This document shows positions 50,877 to 59,891 of a DNA stretch of 64,000 nt, one piece after another. Where the stretch lies: NCBI RefSeq assembly GCF_003177035.1, contig NZ_CP029488.1:1302001-1366000 (forward strand). Reading direction: 5' to 3'. This DNA comes from Salinisphaera sp. LB1 (GTDB taxonomy: Bacteria; Pseudomonadota; Gammaproteobacteria; Nevskiales; Salinisphaeraceae). Position 1 is the first letter of the stretch. The number at the start of each line of letters is the position of its first letter. Position numbers and translations under genes: made by a program. The notes below the pieces were generated by a model. The model was not told where the DNA came from. It ran no database searches and saw only the letters and a program-made list of their open reading frames with translations.

Positions 50877-50900
50877 AGCCCGCCGTGCGAGGCGGGCTTT
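50877..50900 (+). terminator. Hairpin terminator after the metH fossil
   Basis: The stem AGCCCGCC / GGCGGGCT with a 6-base loop (GTGCGA) is followed by TTTC. Orientation suits termination of the rightward metH-like fossil. Confidence 0.65.
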
Positions 50901-51111
50901 CGGGCCGTATCGCACTGACGTGTGAGCACCGCATTGTGGCCTCGAAGCGTGGCCGGCATCGCGCGAACCGTTCATCGGATGGATCGTGGATCAGGGACAA
51001 CGCCGCTCGTCGGATTTTCCGGGGCTATCCCCCGGCATCGGGGCAACCACGCACGGAAGCGAAACGCGCGCAGGCGTGGCTAACTCGAACGCTTGTTCGA
51101 CGACAGCCTGA

Positions 51112-51450
51112 TCAAATGCCTCTACGGTCCGCGCCGGCGAACGGCAGGTGGAACAGGCCGCCGATCTCGCCCGCGATCACGATCGTCACCAAAAGCGCCA
51201 CGATGGGTACGAGGGTCGCCAGTACAAGCTCGCGCCAGGTGAGCGCGCTGTTGCCGGTCGCACGCCGCGCGAACACATGCACGATGTAGAGCAGATTACC
51301 GGCCAGTGACAGCCCGACCGTCACCCAGAAATCCAGCGGCGGACTGACGCTGTAGGCCAGCGAACAGGCCACCAGCGCCGCCGCCATGCCCACCAGGCCG
51401 GCCCCCTCGCAGATCCAGTCGATGAGGTTCAATTGACGTGTCGTGGACAC
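51112..51450 (-). pseudogene. Truncated copy of the small membrane gene (right repeat)
   Basis: From the ATG at 51450 through codon about 106 it matches the gene at 43460-43831 almost perfectly. Then the frame leaves the repeat at 51133 and ends with the unrelated tail ADRRGI. It lacks the natural C-terminus. It may still be translated, but it is best seen as the by-product of the duplication that brackets the island. Confidence 0.75.
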
Positions 51451-51916
51451 GGCGTGATCAGGTCAAGCCGCCGAATGGCGGCGCCATGATAGCGCGGGGC
51501 GCCCGCAGGGCCGAACGGCGCGCGCCTCAAGCCCCGCCGACCGCCCAGACGCCGGAATGCGTCCGCCACACCGTCGCCACCAGCCTGGCGAGCAGGAACA
51601 CGGTCAGCCCGGTCCAGATACCGAACAGCCCCCAGCCGAAGACGTAGGACAGCCAGATCAACGGCAGGAAGCCGAGCAGTGCCGCGCCCAGCGTCGTGGT
51701 CCGCAGGAAGGCGGTATCGCCGGCCCCGAGCAGCACCCCGTCGAGCGCAAATACAATGCCGGCCACCGGCTGCTGGACCACGAACAGCCACCAGGCATAG
51801 GGAATCTGGGCCAGCACGGCGGTATCGCTGGTGAACACATGCGGCAGCACCGGGTAAGCCGCCGCAAACACGCCGCCCAGCGCAATGCCGAGCGCCAGCG
51901 AATAGCCGGTGATGCG
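51133..51916. repeat. Right direct repeat flanking the rhodopsin island (784 bp)
   Basis: This is the counterpart of 43514-44171. It keeps the 18-bp and 108-bp segments that the left copy lost. The repeat merges on its right into the remaining 5' part of the intact MATE gene. Recombination between the two copies would remove the island and leave an intact small membrane gene next to an intact MATE gene. Confidence 0.9.
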
Positions 51917-52837
51917 CCCGGCCACGCGCTGGGCGTCGGCCGTGCGGTCGCCGCCCAGCGCCGCGCCGATCAGGGCCTGGGCGGCAATCGCCAGCGAGTC
52001 GAGGATCAACGACAGGAACGACCACAGTTCGTAGACGATCTGGTGTGCGCCGGCGGCCGCGGCGGAATGGCGCGCCGCCACCGCCGCCGCGGACAGAAAA
52101 CAGATCTGGAACGAGGCGCTGCGCAGAATCAGGTCGCGCCCCAGCACCATCTGGGCGCGCATGACCGCCAGGCGCGGCCGGCGCATCGCGCGCTCGCGCA
52201 GCAACGCCATCACGAAAAGCACCGCGGCGATGGTCTGGGCCAGCACATTGGCGATCGCCGAACCCGCCAGCCCGAGACCGACCGGATAGACCAGGATCGG
52301 GCAGGCGATGCCCGAGGCGATATTGGCCGCAAGCACGTAGCGCAGCGGCCGCACCGTATCCTGCACGCCGCGCATCCAGCCGTTGCCGGCCAGCGTGATC
52401 AGGATCGCCGGCGCACCGAGCAGCGCAATGCGCAGCCATTCGGCCGCGGCATTGGCGATCGGCGCCCGGCCGGCCAACAGCCGGGCCAGGTCGCGGGCAA
52501 AGATCTCGCCGAGCACCAACACCAGTACTCCCACCGCAATCGCCAGCCAGGTCGCCTGCCCACCCTCGGCCACGGCGTCGGCGCGCCGCCCGGCACCATA
52601 GAGCCGGGATGTCCGCGCCGTAGTGCCGTAGGACAAAAACGTCAACTGGCTGGTCAAGACACTCAGCAGGGTGCCGCCGAGCGCGAGACCGGCCAGCGGC
52701 ACCGCGCCGAGATGGCCCACCACGGCGGTATCGATCAGCACGTAAAGCGGCTCGGCCGCCAGCACGCCGAGCGCGGGCAGCGCGAGCGCGAGGATGCGGC
52801 GCAGCGTGACATCGGTATCGGCGTTCGGTTGAGCCAT
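51527..52837 (-). CDS. MATE/DinF-family efflux transporter
   Basis: This 436-residue protein with about twelve membrane segments has LALPALGVLAAEPLYVLIDT and VGHLGAVPLAGLALG at the N-terminus, typical of DinF-type members of the MATE family, which export drugs or organic cations against H+ or Na+. ATG 52837 (MAQPNADT) is chosen; the longer frame is not conserved. The last quarter of the gene is duplicated at 43.9-44.2 kb. It is divergent from the AI-2E-type permease gene. Confidence 0.9.
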   Translation of the reverse strand: MAQPNADTDVTLRRILALALPALGVLAAEPLYVLIDTAVVGHLGAVPLAGLALGGTLLSVLTSQLTFLSYGTTARTSRLYGAGRRADAVAEGGQATWLAIAVGVLVLVLGEIFARDLARLLAGRAPIANAAAEWLRIALLGAPAILITLAGNGWMRGVQDTVRPLRYVLAANIASGIACPILVYPVGLGLAGSAIANVLAQTIAAVLFVMALLRERAMRRPRLAVMRAQMVLGRDLILRSASFQICFLSAAAVAARHSAAAAGAHQIVYELWSFLSLILDSLAIAAQALIGAALGGDRTADAQRVAGRITGYSLALGIALGGVFAAAYPVLPHVFTSDTAVLAQIPYAWWLFVVQQPVAGIVFALDGVLLGAGDTAFLRTTTLGAALLGFLPLIWLSYVFGWGLFGIWTGLTVFLLARLVATVWRTHSGVWAVGGA

Positions 52838-52957
52838 GACGAACAACGCGTCGAAGCAGCCGTGCAGTGTGCCACAGCCGGTTCGTAACGCCGCCTCGGC
52901 AGTTGCCCGGATGACCCGGACGTGGCCGCCGCGCGATGATAGCCTGACAGTGCAACG

Positions 52958-54094
52958 ATGCGAGTGGCTGCTGGCATGGCCGACAACACCACGGAACCGA
53001 CCGCGATGAGCCGTTCGCGGCGTGAGACCCGGGATCTGCGCGATTTCTGGCGCCGCTGCCTGATCGTGGCGGCGACCGCCATCGGCAGTATCGCCCTGCT
53101 CTGGTTCCTGTGGACGGTCGGCCACGCCGTGCTTCTGATTTTTTCGGCGTTTCTGGTTGCGGTCGCGCTAGACGCTCTGGCGCGCATGGTGTCGAAAGTC
53201 ACCGGACTGGCCCGCCATTCGGCGGTGATCGCGGTGCTTACGATCATGGCGCTGCTGGCCGGGGCGGCCACCACGCTCGGCACCATGAACGTCGCCTCAC
53301 AGGCGCCGCGGCTGCAGAACCAGATCGCGCAGTCGATCGATGAACTCCAGGCCAAGCTGCAGCATTATCAGATCGCGGCGCATCTGTTCGGTCAATCGCA
53401 CAGCAGCGCCAGCGGCTCCGGCTCCGGCAATTCACTGGGCGAGCAGCTCACCAGTGAGCTATCGAGCGCGCTGTCGGTGACCATCACCTCGCTGACCGAT
53501 CTGTTCGTGGTACTGATCATCGGCATTTATCTGGCGCTCAGACCCAAGCTCTACTACAGCGGGCTGTTGCGGCTGTTTCCGCCGACGCGCCAGACCCGGG
53601 CCCACATGATCGCTCACGAGGCCACCGACGCCGTGCGGCGCTGGCTGACCGGGCGGGCCATCTCGATGAGTCTGGTCGGGCTCGGCAGCCTTGCCGGGCT
53701 GTGGGCGATCGGTATTCCGTTCCCCATGTCGCTGGCGTTGCTGGCCGGCCTGCTCACCTTCATTCCGTACCTCGGCGCGCTGGTATCGGCGATTCCGGCG
53801 CTGCTGATCGCCGGCATGCACGGCATCTGGCCGATGTTTTACGTCGGCGCGCTGTACCTGGCGCTGCACATCATCGAAGGCTATCTGCTCGCCCCGCTGA
53901 TCCAGCGCCGTGCGGCCTCGATCGCACCGGCCTTTTTATTGTCGGTACAGGTGCTGGGCGGGGCGGCTGCCGGCGTGCTGGGCATCGCGCTGGCGACACC
54001 GATCGCGCTGGTGATCGCGGTGATCATCCAGCTCAGCTATGTCCAGGACGTGATCGGCGAAGAGCCGCATCTGCCGGGTAATACGTCCGGCTAA
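52958..54094 (+). CDS. AI-2E family transporter (PerM-like membrane protein)
   Basis: This 378-residue protein has paired hydrophobic helices at the N-terminus, a central soluble stretch of about 70 residues rich in Gln/Ser, and a C-terminal membrane region with FIPYLGALVSAIPALLIAG and HIIEGYLLAPLIQRRA, the conserved block of the AI-2E/PerM family. Members move small molecules or ions; the substrate is not predictable. Starts at 52958 or 52976 (MADNTTEP) are possible. It converges with the YihY gene. Confidence 0.88.
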   Translation: MRVAAGMADNTTEPTAMSRSRRETRDLRDFWRRCLIVAATAIGSIALLWFLWTVGHAVLLIFSAFLVAVALDALARMVSKVTGLARHSAVIAVLTIMALLAGAATTLGTMNVASQAPRLQNQIAQSIDELQAKLQHYQIAAHLFGQSHSSASGSGSGNSLGEQLTSELSSALSVTITSLTDLFVVLIIGIYLALRPKLYYSGLLRLFPPTRQTRAHMIAHEATDAVRRWLTGRAISMSLVGLGSLAGLWAIGIPFPMSLALLAGLLTFIPYLGALVSAIPALLIAGMHGIWPMFYVGALYLALHIIEGYLLAPLIQRRAASIAPAFLLSVQVLGGAAAGVLGIALATPIALVIAVIIQLSYVQDVIGEEPHLPGNTSG

Positions 54095-54098
54095 GCGC

Positions 54099-54995
54099 CT
54101 ATTCCGCCGAGGACCCGTACTTGGCCTCAAGCTGTGCGTTGATTTCGCCGCCGACCAGCACGGTCAGCACGGTGACGTAGGTGAGCGTGAGCAGCAGCAC
54201 CACGCCGGACAGCGAGCCATACAGCGTGGTATAGGAATCCGAGTAGGACAGGAACACCGAGAACACGCTTGAAGCGATAGTCCAGAATGTAACCACAACA
54301 CCCGCCCCCACGCGGACCCAGCGCCAGCGCGGCGGCCGGCGATCCGGCCCCCAGCGATACAAGGCCGCCAAGCCGAAAAACAGCACCAGTCCGCCCAAGG
54401 CCATGCCCACCGCACGCAGACATTCGGCGATCCACAGTGAGGACCAGATCGATCGGGCGATCTCCGGCAGTCCGATCGCCAGCACCGACACGAACACCAG
54501 CCCGCAGATCACCGCCACCGCAAGGCCCAGCGAACGCAGCGCGTGCCGCCAGCTGAACTCGGGCCGCTCGCGATACGCGGCATGCAGGGCGAGCAGCAGC
54601 ACACCGACACCCTGCTCGGCGCACCACAGCGCGATCAGGCCGCTGAACGTACCTGCCACCCAAAGCGTCGACGTGCCCCGGCTCGCCAGCGTCTTCATCT
54701 GCCCGATCATGGAGACCACGACATCCGCCGGCACGAAACCGGACAGGGCGCGCATGTCAGCCACCACGCTGGCCGGATTGGCATACAGGCCATAGAAGGC
54801 CACGAACGCTGAGACCGCCGAAAAGATACCGAACAACGCCAGAAACGTGATCGCCGCGGCATCGATGCTCACCTGATCGCGTCCCATGCCGCGCGCCACA
54901 CCGCGCAGGATCTCGATCCACCCCGCCACCGGAATCTCGCTCGGCCATTCCCGGCGCGGGGTGTCGCGGTCAGGCGACTTGCCCTGGCTCGGCAT
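54099..54995 (-). CDS. YihY/BrkB family inner-membrane protein
   Basis: This 298-residue protein of the YihY (formerly RNase BN) family has about six membrane segments. The segment AAAITFLALFGIFSAVSAF near the start and the late GVVLLLTLTYVTVLTVLVGG with EINAQLE are characteristic. Function in the family is unsettled. It converges with the AI-2E-type gene, with four bases between the stops. Confidence 0.88.
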   Translation of the reverse strand: MPSQGKSPDRDTPRREWPSEIPVAGWIEILRGVARGMGRDQVSIDAAAITFLALFGIFSAVSAFVAFYGLYANPASVVADMRALSGFVPADVVVSMIGQMKTLASRGTSTLWVAGTFSGLIALWCAEQGVGVLLLALHAAYRERPEFSWRHALRSLGLAVAVICGLVFVSVLAIGLPEIARSIWSSLWIAECLRAVGMALGGLVLFFGLAALYRWGPDRRPPRWRWVRVGAGVVVTFWTIASSVFSVFLSYSDSYTTLYGSLSGVVLLLTLTYVTVLTVLVGGEINAQLEAKYGSSAE

Positions 54996-55085
54996 TCACG
55001 CCTCCGCAATACTGAACAATAGCGCCATAATGCCGCAGCGGACCACCGGCCCGCCAGAATATCGTCGTGCCCTGCCCGAGCCGGC

Positions 55086-56309
55086 TTACCGTGGCGCCCG
55101 CTCGCGCCGGGCCGACCCAGTGAAACGGAACGACGCGAATACCACGATCGCGGCCACGGTAAGCCCGAGAAACACGATGGGCATATCATAGACGCTGGAC
55201 TGATGCAGCAGCGCCATCGCCATCGTGCCGAGCGCGGCCAGCAGCATGCGCATGAAGCCCAGCAGCGAGGACGCCGCCCCGGCGATCTCCTTGAACGGCG
55301 CCATGGCCTGGGCCGTCGACACCGGCATGATCAGGCCGATGCCCGGAAAACACACCGCGACCGGCCCGAGATATTCCGCCAGATTGCCCTGCTTGCCAAC
55401 GATGAACGCCACCGCCATCGAGGCCAGCGAGCCGATCAGCAACAACGCCAGCCCGGCGCCGATGACCGTGGGATCCCGCAGCCGGCTGCTGGCCAGGGCA
55501 CAGGCCCCGGCGCCGCCGGCAAAGCCGACGAGGACCACCAGCGCCACGATCACCACCGCGATACTGCCCAGGTGCAGCACGTTGATCACCAGATCCGGGG
55601 CGCCGATGAGCGCGCTATAGACCACGCCGATGCACAGGCCGCTCAGCCCGGCGTGGAACAGAAAACCCGGGTTGACCAACGGCTCGCGATAGGCCTGCCA
55701 GAGCCCCGACCATTCGAGCGCGCGCGGATTGCGCTCGAAATTCGTCTCCGGCAGGAAGAACCAGACCAGCGCCCAGAGCGTCAGCGACAGCCCCAGCAGC
55801 ACGGCGAAGTTCACGTGCCAGTTCATGGCGTGCGCAATCAGGCTCCCGACCACCGGGCCGACCGCCGGCGCCAGCGAGAACGCCGCGTTGAGCTTGGCGT
55901 AAATGCGCTCGCGCCGGCCTCTTTCGAAGGCATCGCGCACCATCGCCTTGGCCATCACGCCGCCGGCGCAGGCGCCGATGCCCTGGATCAGCCGGCCGCC
56001 GATCAGCGGCCAGATCGAGAAGCTCACCAGACACAGCAGCGCGCCCAGCGACAGGATGCCGGCGCCCACCAGCGCCACCGGCCGACGGCCGAAACGATCC
56101 GACAGCGGCCCGTAACAGACCTCGCCGACGGCATCGCCGAACAGATACGCCGCCATGGTGAACTGCACCAGGCCATAATCGGTCGACAACGCGTGGGCGA
56201 TGTCGGGCATCGCCGGGGTGTACTCGGTATCCCCGAACGGCCCGACCGCCATCATCAGGGCCAGAAGCGCCAGCGATGGCTGGGGTATGCGGCTGAACGA
56301 CGCGGTCAT
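55086..56309 (-). CDS. Bcr/CflA-type MFS drug-efflux transporter
   Basis: This 407-residue major facilitator has twelve predicted segments. DTEYTPAMPDIAHALSTDYG and YGPLSDRFGRRPVALVG (motif A) match the Bcr/CflA subfamily of proton-driven multidrug exporters. ATG 56309 is preferred over 56390 because it begins just ahead of the first membrane helix. No regulator is adjacent. Confidence 0.9.
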   Translation of the reverse strand: MTASFSRIPQPSLALLALMMAVGPFGDTEYTPAMPDIAHALSTDYGLVQFTMAAYLFGDAVGEVCYGPLSDRFGRRPVALVGAGILSLGALLCLVSFSIWPLIGGRLIQGIGACAGGVMAKAMVRDAFERGRRERIYAKLNAAFSLAPAVGPVVGSLIAHAMNWHVNFAVLLGLSLTLWALVWFFLPETNFERNPRALEWSGLWQAYREPLVNPGFLFHAGLSGLCIGVVYSALIGAPDLVINVLHLGSIAVVIVALVVLVGFAGGAGACALASSRLRDPTVIGAGLALLLIGSLASMAVAFIVGKQGNLAEYLGPVAVCFPGIGLIMPVSTAQAMAPFKEIAGAASSLLGFMRMLLAALGTMAMALLHQSSVYDMPIVFLGLTVAAIVVFASFRFTGSARRERAPR

Positions 56310-56457
56310 GCGTGTTTCCCCGGCCCGTGCCCGGCGCCCCGGACGCGCGATCGCCAAACGCCGCACGCTAGCAACAGCGCCGGGCGCCAACTATCCGTAC
56401 ATTATGGTAGCAAGCGCGCCATAGCCCGGCGCGGCCCGCTAAGACATTAGATGGTAT

Positions 56458-57483
56458 CTAGCTCTCGGTCGCGATCATGACCTTGAGATGGCACGTCTTG
56501 TCGGCGGCACTGGCAAAAGCGGCTTCGGCATCGTCGAATGCATGGGTGCCGGTGATCGCGCAGGCCAGGCGATCGTCTTCCAGCACCGCGGCCACGGCGC
56601 CCTCGAATTCGTCAACGAAGCGATAGCTGCCGTGTAGCTCGATCTCGCGCGTGAGCAAACGGTTCAGATCCACCCCGGCGGTCGGCAGAAACCCGACCTG
56701 CACGATGCGCGAGCCGGGCTCGACACAGGCCATGGCCGTATTCAGCGCTGGCGCCGCCCCGGCCGCCTCGATCGCCACGTCGAAGGCCGGATCGGCGGCG
56801 ATGGCCGCGATCGCGCCCTCGTCTGCGGCGTCCAGCACCGCCACATCGGCCAGATCGGCCACACGTTCGCGCGCAGCCGGCTGGATATCGGCCACGGTCA
56901 CGCCCGCGGCGCCGGCGCGCAGGGCGGCGATTGCGGTCAGTGCACCGATGGTGCCGCCGCCGGTAACCAACACCCGCGCCCCGGCCACCTCGGCCCGGTT
57001 CACGGCATGCGCGGCGATGGCGTACGGCTCGGCCAGCGCCGCACGCGACAGATCGGCCTCGTCGGGCAGCACGACGCACTGGCTGCGGTCGACCACCGGG
57101 CGCTCGGCGAAACCGCCCTCGGTGTGCGGGCGATAGGCCGCGCTGCCCATGTAACGCATGGAAAAACACAGGTTCGTGCGGCCGGCCCGGCACATCCGGC
57201 AGACACCGCAGGACAGCGCCGGATTGACGGCCACCGGCGTGCCGACGGCGAGATCGGTGACATCCTGGCCGGTTTCCACAACCCGTCCGGACAGTTCGTG
57301 GCCCAGCACCATGGGATCGCGCAGGATCGAATTGCCGGCCCGGCCCTCGGCGAAATAATGCAGGTCGGAGCCGCAGATACCGCCGTAGGCCAAGGCCAGG
57401 CGCACCTCGCGGGCGCCCAGCTTGCGCTCGGGCACCTGGTCGAGGCGCAGATCGCCGACGCCATGAATCACACAGGCAAGCAT
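56458..57483 (-). CDS. Zinc alcohol dehydrogenase, L-idonate 5-dehydrogenase-like
   Basis: This 341-residue MDR-type dehydrogenase has GGICGSDLHYFAEG and VLGHELSG for the catalytic zinc, the four-cysteine structural zinc loop CGVCRMCRAGRTNLC, and the cofactor-binding VTGGGTIGALTA. The segments YFAEGRAGN, MRYMGSAAYRPHTEGGF and AGDKT-like AADKTCHLKV resemble L-idonate 5-dehydrogenase. No gluconate or idonate genes are adjacent, so the substrate is tentative. ATG 57483 (MLACVIHG) gives the family start. Confidence 0.85.
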   Translation of the reverse strand: MLACVIHGVGDLRLDQVPERKLGAREVRLALAYGGICGSDLHYFAEGRAGNSILRDPMVLGHELSGRVVETGQDVTDLAVGTPVAVNPALSCGVCRMCRAGRTNLCFSMRYMGSAAYRPHTEGGFAERPVVDRSQCVVLPDEADLSRAALAEPYAIAAHAVNRAEVAGARVLVTGGGTIGALTAIAALRAGAAGVTVADIQPAARERVADLADVAVLDAADEGAIAAIAADPAFDVAIEAAGAAPALNTAMACVEPGSRIVQVGFLPTAGVDLNRLLTREIELHGSYRFVDEFEGAVAAVLEDDRLACAITGTHAFDDAEAAFASAADKTCHLKVMIATES

Positions 57484-57532
57484 GTCGATCTCCTCGTTTT
57501 TTGCGGACAATCATGATGCCAGCACAGGACAC

Positions 57533-57583
57533 CTAGCGCCTGTTGCCGTTTCGTGCGAGCGCCGCGTTGGAGACGCGCAAATC
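57533..57583. repeat. Left copy of a ~50-bp direct repeat flanking the SDR gene
   Basis: The block TGTTGCCGTTTCGTGCGAGC followed by GCCGCGTTGGAGAC recurs in the same orientation near 58584-58634 with a few substitutions. An 11-bp motif CACCTAGCGCC at 57530-57540 is also present inverted at 58530-58540. Confidence 0.65.
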
Positions 57584-57654
57584 GTGTGATGTACGCGGCG
57601 TCCGCATATGTTTGTATATTCGAATACAACATCCGCAGCCAGGGCGGCTTCGAT

Positions 57655-58482
57655 ATGGCGCGCAATGTATTGATAACCGGCGGCAACAGTGGCATCGGCC
57701 GCGAGATGGCGGCCACGCTTGCTGCCCGTGGCGATCACGTGATCATCGCCTCGCGCGATCTGGCCAAATCGCAGGCCACGGCCAGCGCGATCCGCGAGGC
57801 ACATCCCGCGGCCCGGATCGAGGCGATGGCGCTGGATCTGGGCGATTTCGCCGACATCGACCGCTTCGCCGAACAACTGCTCCAGCGCATGCCGACCATC
57901 GACGTTCTGATTCTCAACGCCGGGCTATACACCCAGGGCACGCGCTCGTTGCCGAACGGGCTGGAAGCCATGATCGGCATCATGCATTTCGGCCATTTTC
58001 GGCTAGTGCAGCGGCTGCGCGAGGCGGTCGTGGCCGCGCCTGCCGGGCGGATCGTGGTTACCGCATCACTGGCGCACCGGCTGGGCCGGCTGCGCTTCGA
58101 GACCTTCGACGCGCCGCGCAAGCACTGGGCGGCGGTGCTGGCCTATGGTCAGGCCAAGCTCGCCAACATTCTGTTCACGCGCGAACTGGCGCGCCGATTG
58201 GCGGATACGCGGGTCACGGTCAACTGCTTCCATCCCGGCCCGGTCGCCACCGGGCTTTGGCGCGAACTGCCGACGCCGATCCAGCGCCTGCTCGGGCCGG
58301 TGCTGATCGGGCCGGTTGCAGGCGCCGATACCGGCATCTGGCTGGCGACCGACGAAAAAGCCCGCGAATTCAACGGCGAATATTTCGTCAAACGCAAACC
58401 GGCACCGACAACGGCCGCCGCCCGCGACATGGATCTTGCCGCGGCGCTGTGGCGCGACAGCGAAGCCCGCATGGCCGGCTGA
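57655..58482 (+). CDS. Short-chain dehydrogenase/reductase (retinol dehydrogenase-like)
   Basis: This SDR of 275 residues has TGGNSGIG near residue 8, LNAG in the central strand and the catalytic YGQAK. The overall pattern (FARQ-like FTRELARRLADTRVTVN, HPGPVATGLWRELP) is that of the retinol dehydrogenase/WW-domain oxidoreductase-like group. The substrate is unknown, and a link to retinal made in the island is possible but unsupported. It sits alone in a segment bounded by direct repeats. Confidence 0.85.
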   Translation: MARNVLITGGNSGIGREMAATLAARGDHVIIASRDLAKSQATASAIREAHPAARIEAMALDLGDFADIDRFAEQLLQRMPTIDVLILNAGLYTQGTRSLPNGLEAMIGIMHFGHFRLVQRLREAVVAAPAGRIVVTASLAHRLGRLRFETFDAPRKHWAAVLAYGQAKLANILFTRELARRLADTRVTVNCFHPGPVATGLWRELPTPIQRLLGPVLIGPVAGADTGIWLATDEKAREFNGEYFVKRKPAPTTAAARDMDLAAALWRDSEARMAG

Positions 58483-58583
58483 CCTGATCGACACCCCGCT
58501 GCCGGCGGGATCGTGTGCCACGACAACGGGGCGCTAGGTGTTTTCCGCCATGTATTGAGCCCGGCTGACACCGTAGGCTTGTT

Positions 58584-58634
58584 GTTAGGGCCCGTTGCCG
58601 TTTCGTACACGTGCCGCGTTGGAGACCGCAAATC
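58584..58634. repeat. Right copy of the ~50-bp direct repeat flanking the SDR gene
   Basis: CCCGTTGCCGTTTCGTACAC followed by GTGCCGCGTTGGAGACCGC is the second copy of the block near 57533-57583. Together the two copies enclose the SDR gene in a segment of about 1.05 kb. Confidence 0.65.
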
Positions 58635-58764
58635 CGTCGAGACAAGACGCGCAACGCGGTATCGGTGCCATGATTGATTTTAGGGGCGACCCAACCCGAC
58701 GGGGCAAGCGCTTCGCAGCGGCTTGCCGGGCCCGCGCCGTTCTCATCGGAGCATTCGCGTATTC

Positions 58765-59859
58765 ATGTCGGCCGTGAGTTCCGCCGTCCTGTTCACCCAT
58801 CGGCTCTCGCCGCGCCAAATGCTGTATCGCGTAATGGCCTGGGCGTCGGGCATTGCCTGCGGCCTGCACCTGGGCTTTCTGGTGGTGTTGAGCTGGGCCG
58901 GCATCTACGGTCTGGCCTGGATCAACGTCGCCAGCGTGCTCTTCTATGCGCTGGCGACGGTCAACATCCAGCGCCAATCGCGGCTGTCGCTATGGCTCTA
59001 TCTGATCATGCTCGAAGCACTCGGCCACGGCGTGCTGGCCTCGTGCTGGATCGGTCTGGGCACGGGTTTTTACTACTACATGATTCTCGTGCCGCCCGCG
59101 CTACTGCTGGCCGACATCCAGCCGCTGGCACGCCGATGGGCGCTGATCCTGGGCGCCATAATGATCGTGCTCGGCAACTCGCTTTGGCGCGGGCAGCAGG
59201 CTCCGTGGACGCCGCTGGCCCCGGGGCTGGTACTGGCGCTCAACGTGCTCAACCTGATGGGCACACTGGCGATCATCATGTTCGCCGCCCTGTTTTATTT
59301 CCGGCTGGTAAATCGTGCCCACGAGCAGCTCGGCGCAATCGCGGCGACCGATCCGCTGACCGGCCTCCTCAACCGGCGTAGCCTGATCGCCCAGTGGATG
59401 CACGCTCTGGAGACGCAATCCTGCGTTCTCAACGGTATCGGCGTGTTGCTCTGCGATATCGACCGGTTCAAGGACATCAATGACCGGTTCGGCCATGAGA
59501 CCGGCGATCGCGTGCTGCGCGAGATCGGCGAACGGCTGAAAACCGGTGTGCGAGCCCACGATCATCTGGCGCGTTGGGGCGGCGAGGAGTTTCTCGTGCT
59601 CATGCCCGGGCTCGATCTCGCCACCGCGGCCGACGTAGCGGAGACGTTGCGTGCGCGGACCGCGGATCGACCGGTGACCGCCGCGGGTGCCGATCTACGG
59701 GTGACCCTCACCGTGGGCGTCACGCGTCAGGAAGCCGGCGAAAGCGTCGACCAGACCATCTCGCGTGCCGACGCCGCGCTGTATCGCGGCAAGGAACTGG
59801 GCCGCAACTGCGTCCAGTGCCTGGCGCCCGGAACGGCCGACGCCGTTGAATATTATTAA
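58765..59859 (+). CDS. Membrane-bound diguanylate cyclase (GGDEF)
   Basis: This 364-residue protein has about six N-terminal membrane helices (residues 20-185) and a C-terminal GGDEF domain. DPLTGLLNRR opens the domain, the active site is GGEEF, and an RxxD inhibitory site (RAHD) lies five residues before it, so product feedback is expected. It should make cyclic di-GMP. ATG 58765 (MSAVSSAV) is preferred; 58723 is an alternative. The IS630 element inserted 32 bp after its stop. Confidence 0.9.
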   Translation: MSAVSSAVLFTHRLSPRQMLYRVMAWASGIACGLHLGFLVVLSWAGIYGLAWINVASVLFYALATVNIQRQSRLSLWLYLIMLEALGHGVLASCWIGLGTGFYYYMILVPPALLLADIQPLARRWALILGAIMIVLGNSLWRGQQAPWTPLAPGLVLALNVLNLMGTLAIIMFAALFYFRLVNRAHEQLGAIAATDPLTGLLNRRSLIAQWMHALETQSCVLNGIGVLLCDIDRFKDINDRFGHETGDRVLREIGERLKTGVRAHDHLARWGGEEFLVLMPGLDLATAADVAETLRARTADRPVTAAGADLRVTLTVGVTRQEAGESVDQTISRADAALYRGKELGRNCVQCLAPGTADAVEYY

Positions 59860-59891
59860 CCCGGCAAAAAAATGGATGATTTTTCGGGTTA

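Larger units (their letters stand above)
44172..51132. mobile_element. Putative integrated carotenoid-rhodopsin island
   Basis: This 6.96-kb segment lies exactly between the two direct repeats and contains blh, crtY, crtB, crtI, crtE and the rhodopsin gene in one direction, a metH 3' fossil and a gene-poor stretch. Base composition looks clearly less GC-rich than the flanks, especially in the rhodopsin gene. The left repeat truncates MATE and the right truncates the small membrane gene, the product expected if a circular DNA with an internal fragment recombined once. No integrase or transposase was seen inside. Confidence 0.6.
50398..51132. other. Gene-poor leader region of the rhodopsin island
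   Basis: About 730 bp with no complete gene. The part next to the rhodopsin start is AT-richer and should hold the operon promoter, though no clear box pair could be fixed. A metH 3' fossil (50810-50851) and a terminator hairpin (50877-50898) follow. The frame reading VMVAVYETNDAAVIDSG near 50716-50766 and the stretch 50940-51132 resemble decayed coding sequence of unknown origin. Confidence 0.55.

Noticed and set aside
57655-58482. SDR as a dedicated retinal reductase of the rhodopsin pathway
   Set aside because: It lies outside the direct-repeat-bounded island, 5 kb from the cluster and on the other strand; family resemblance alone is not evidence of that role.
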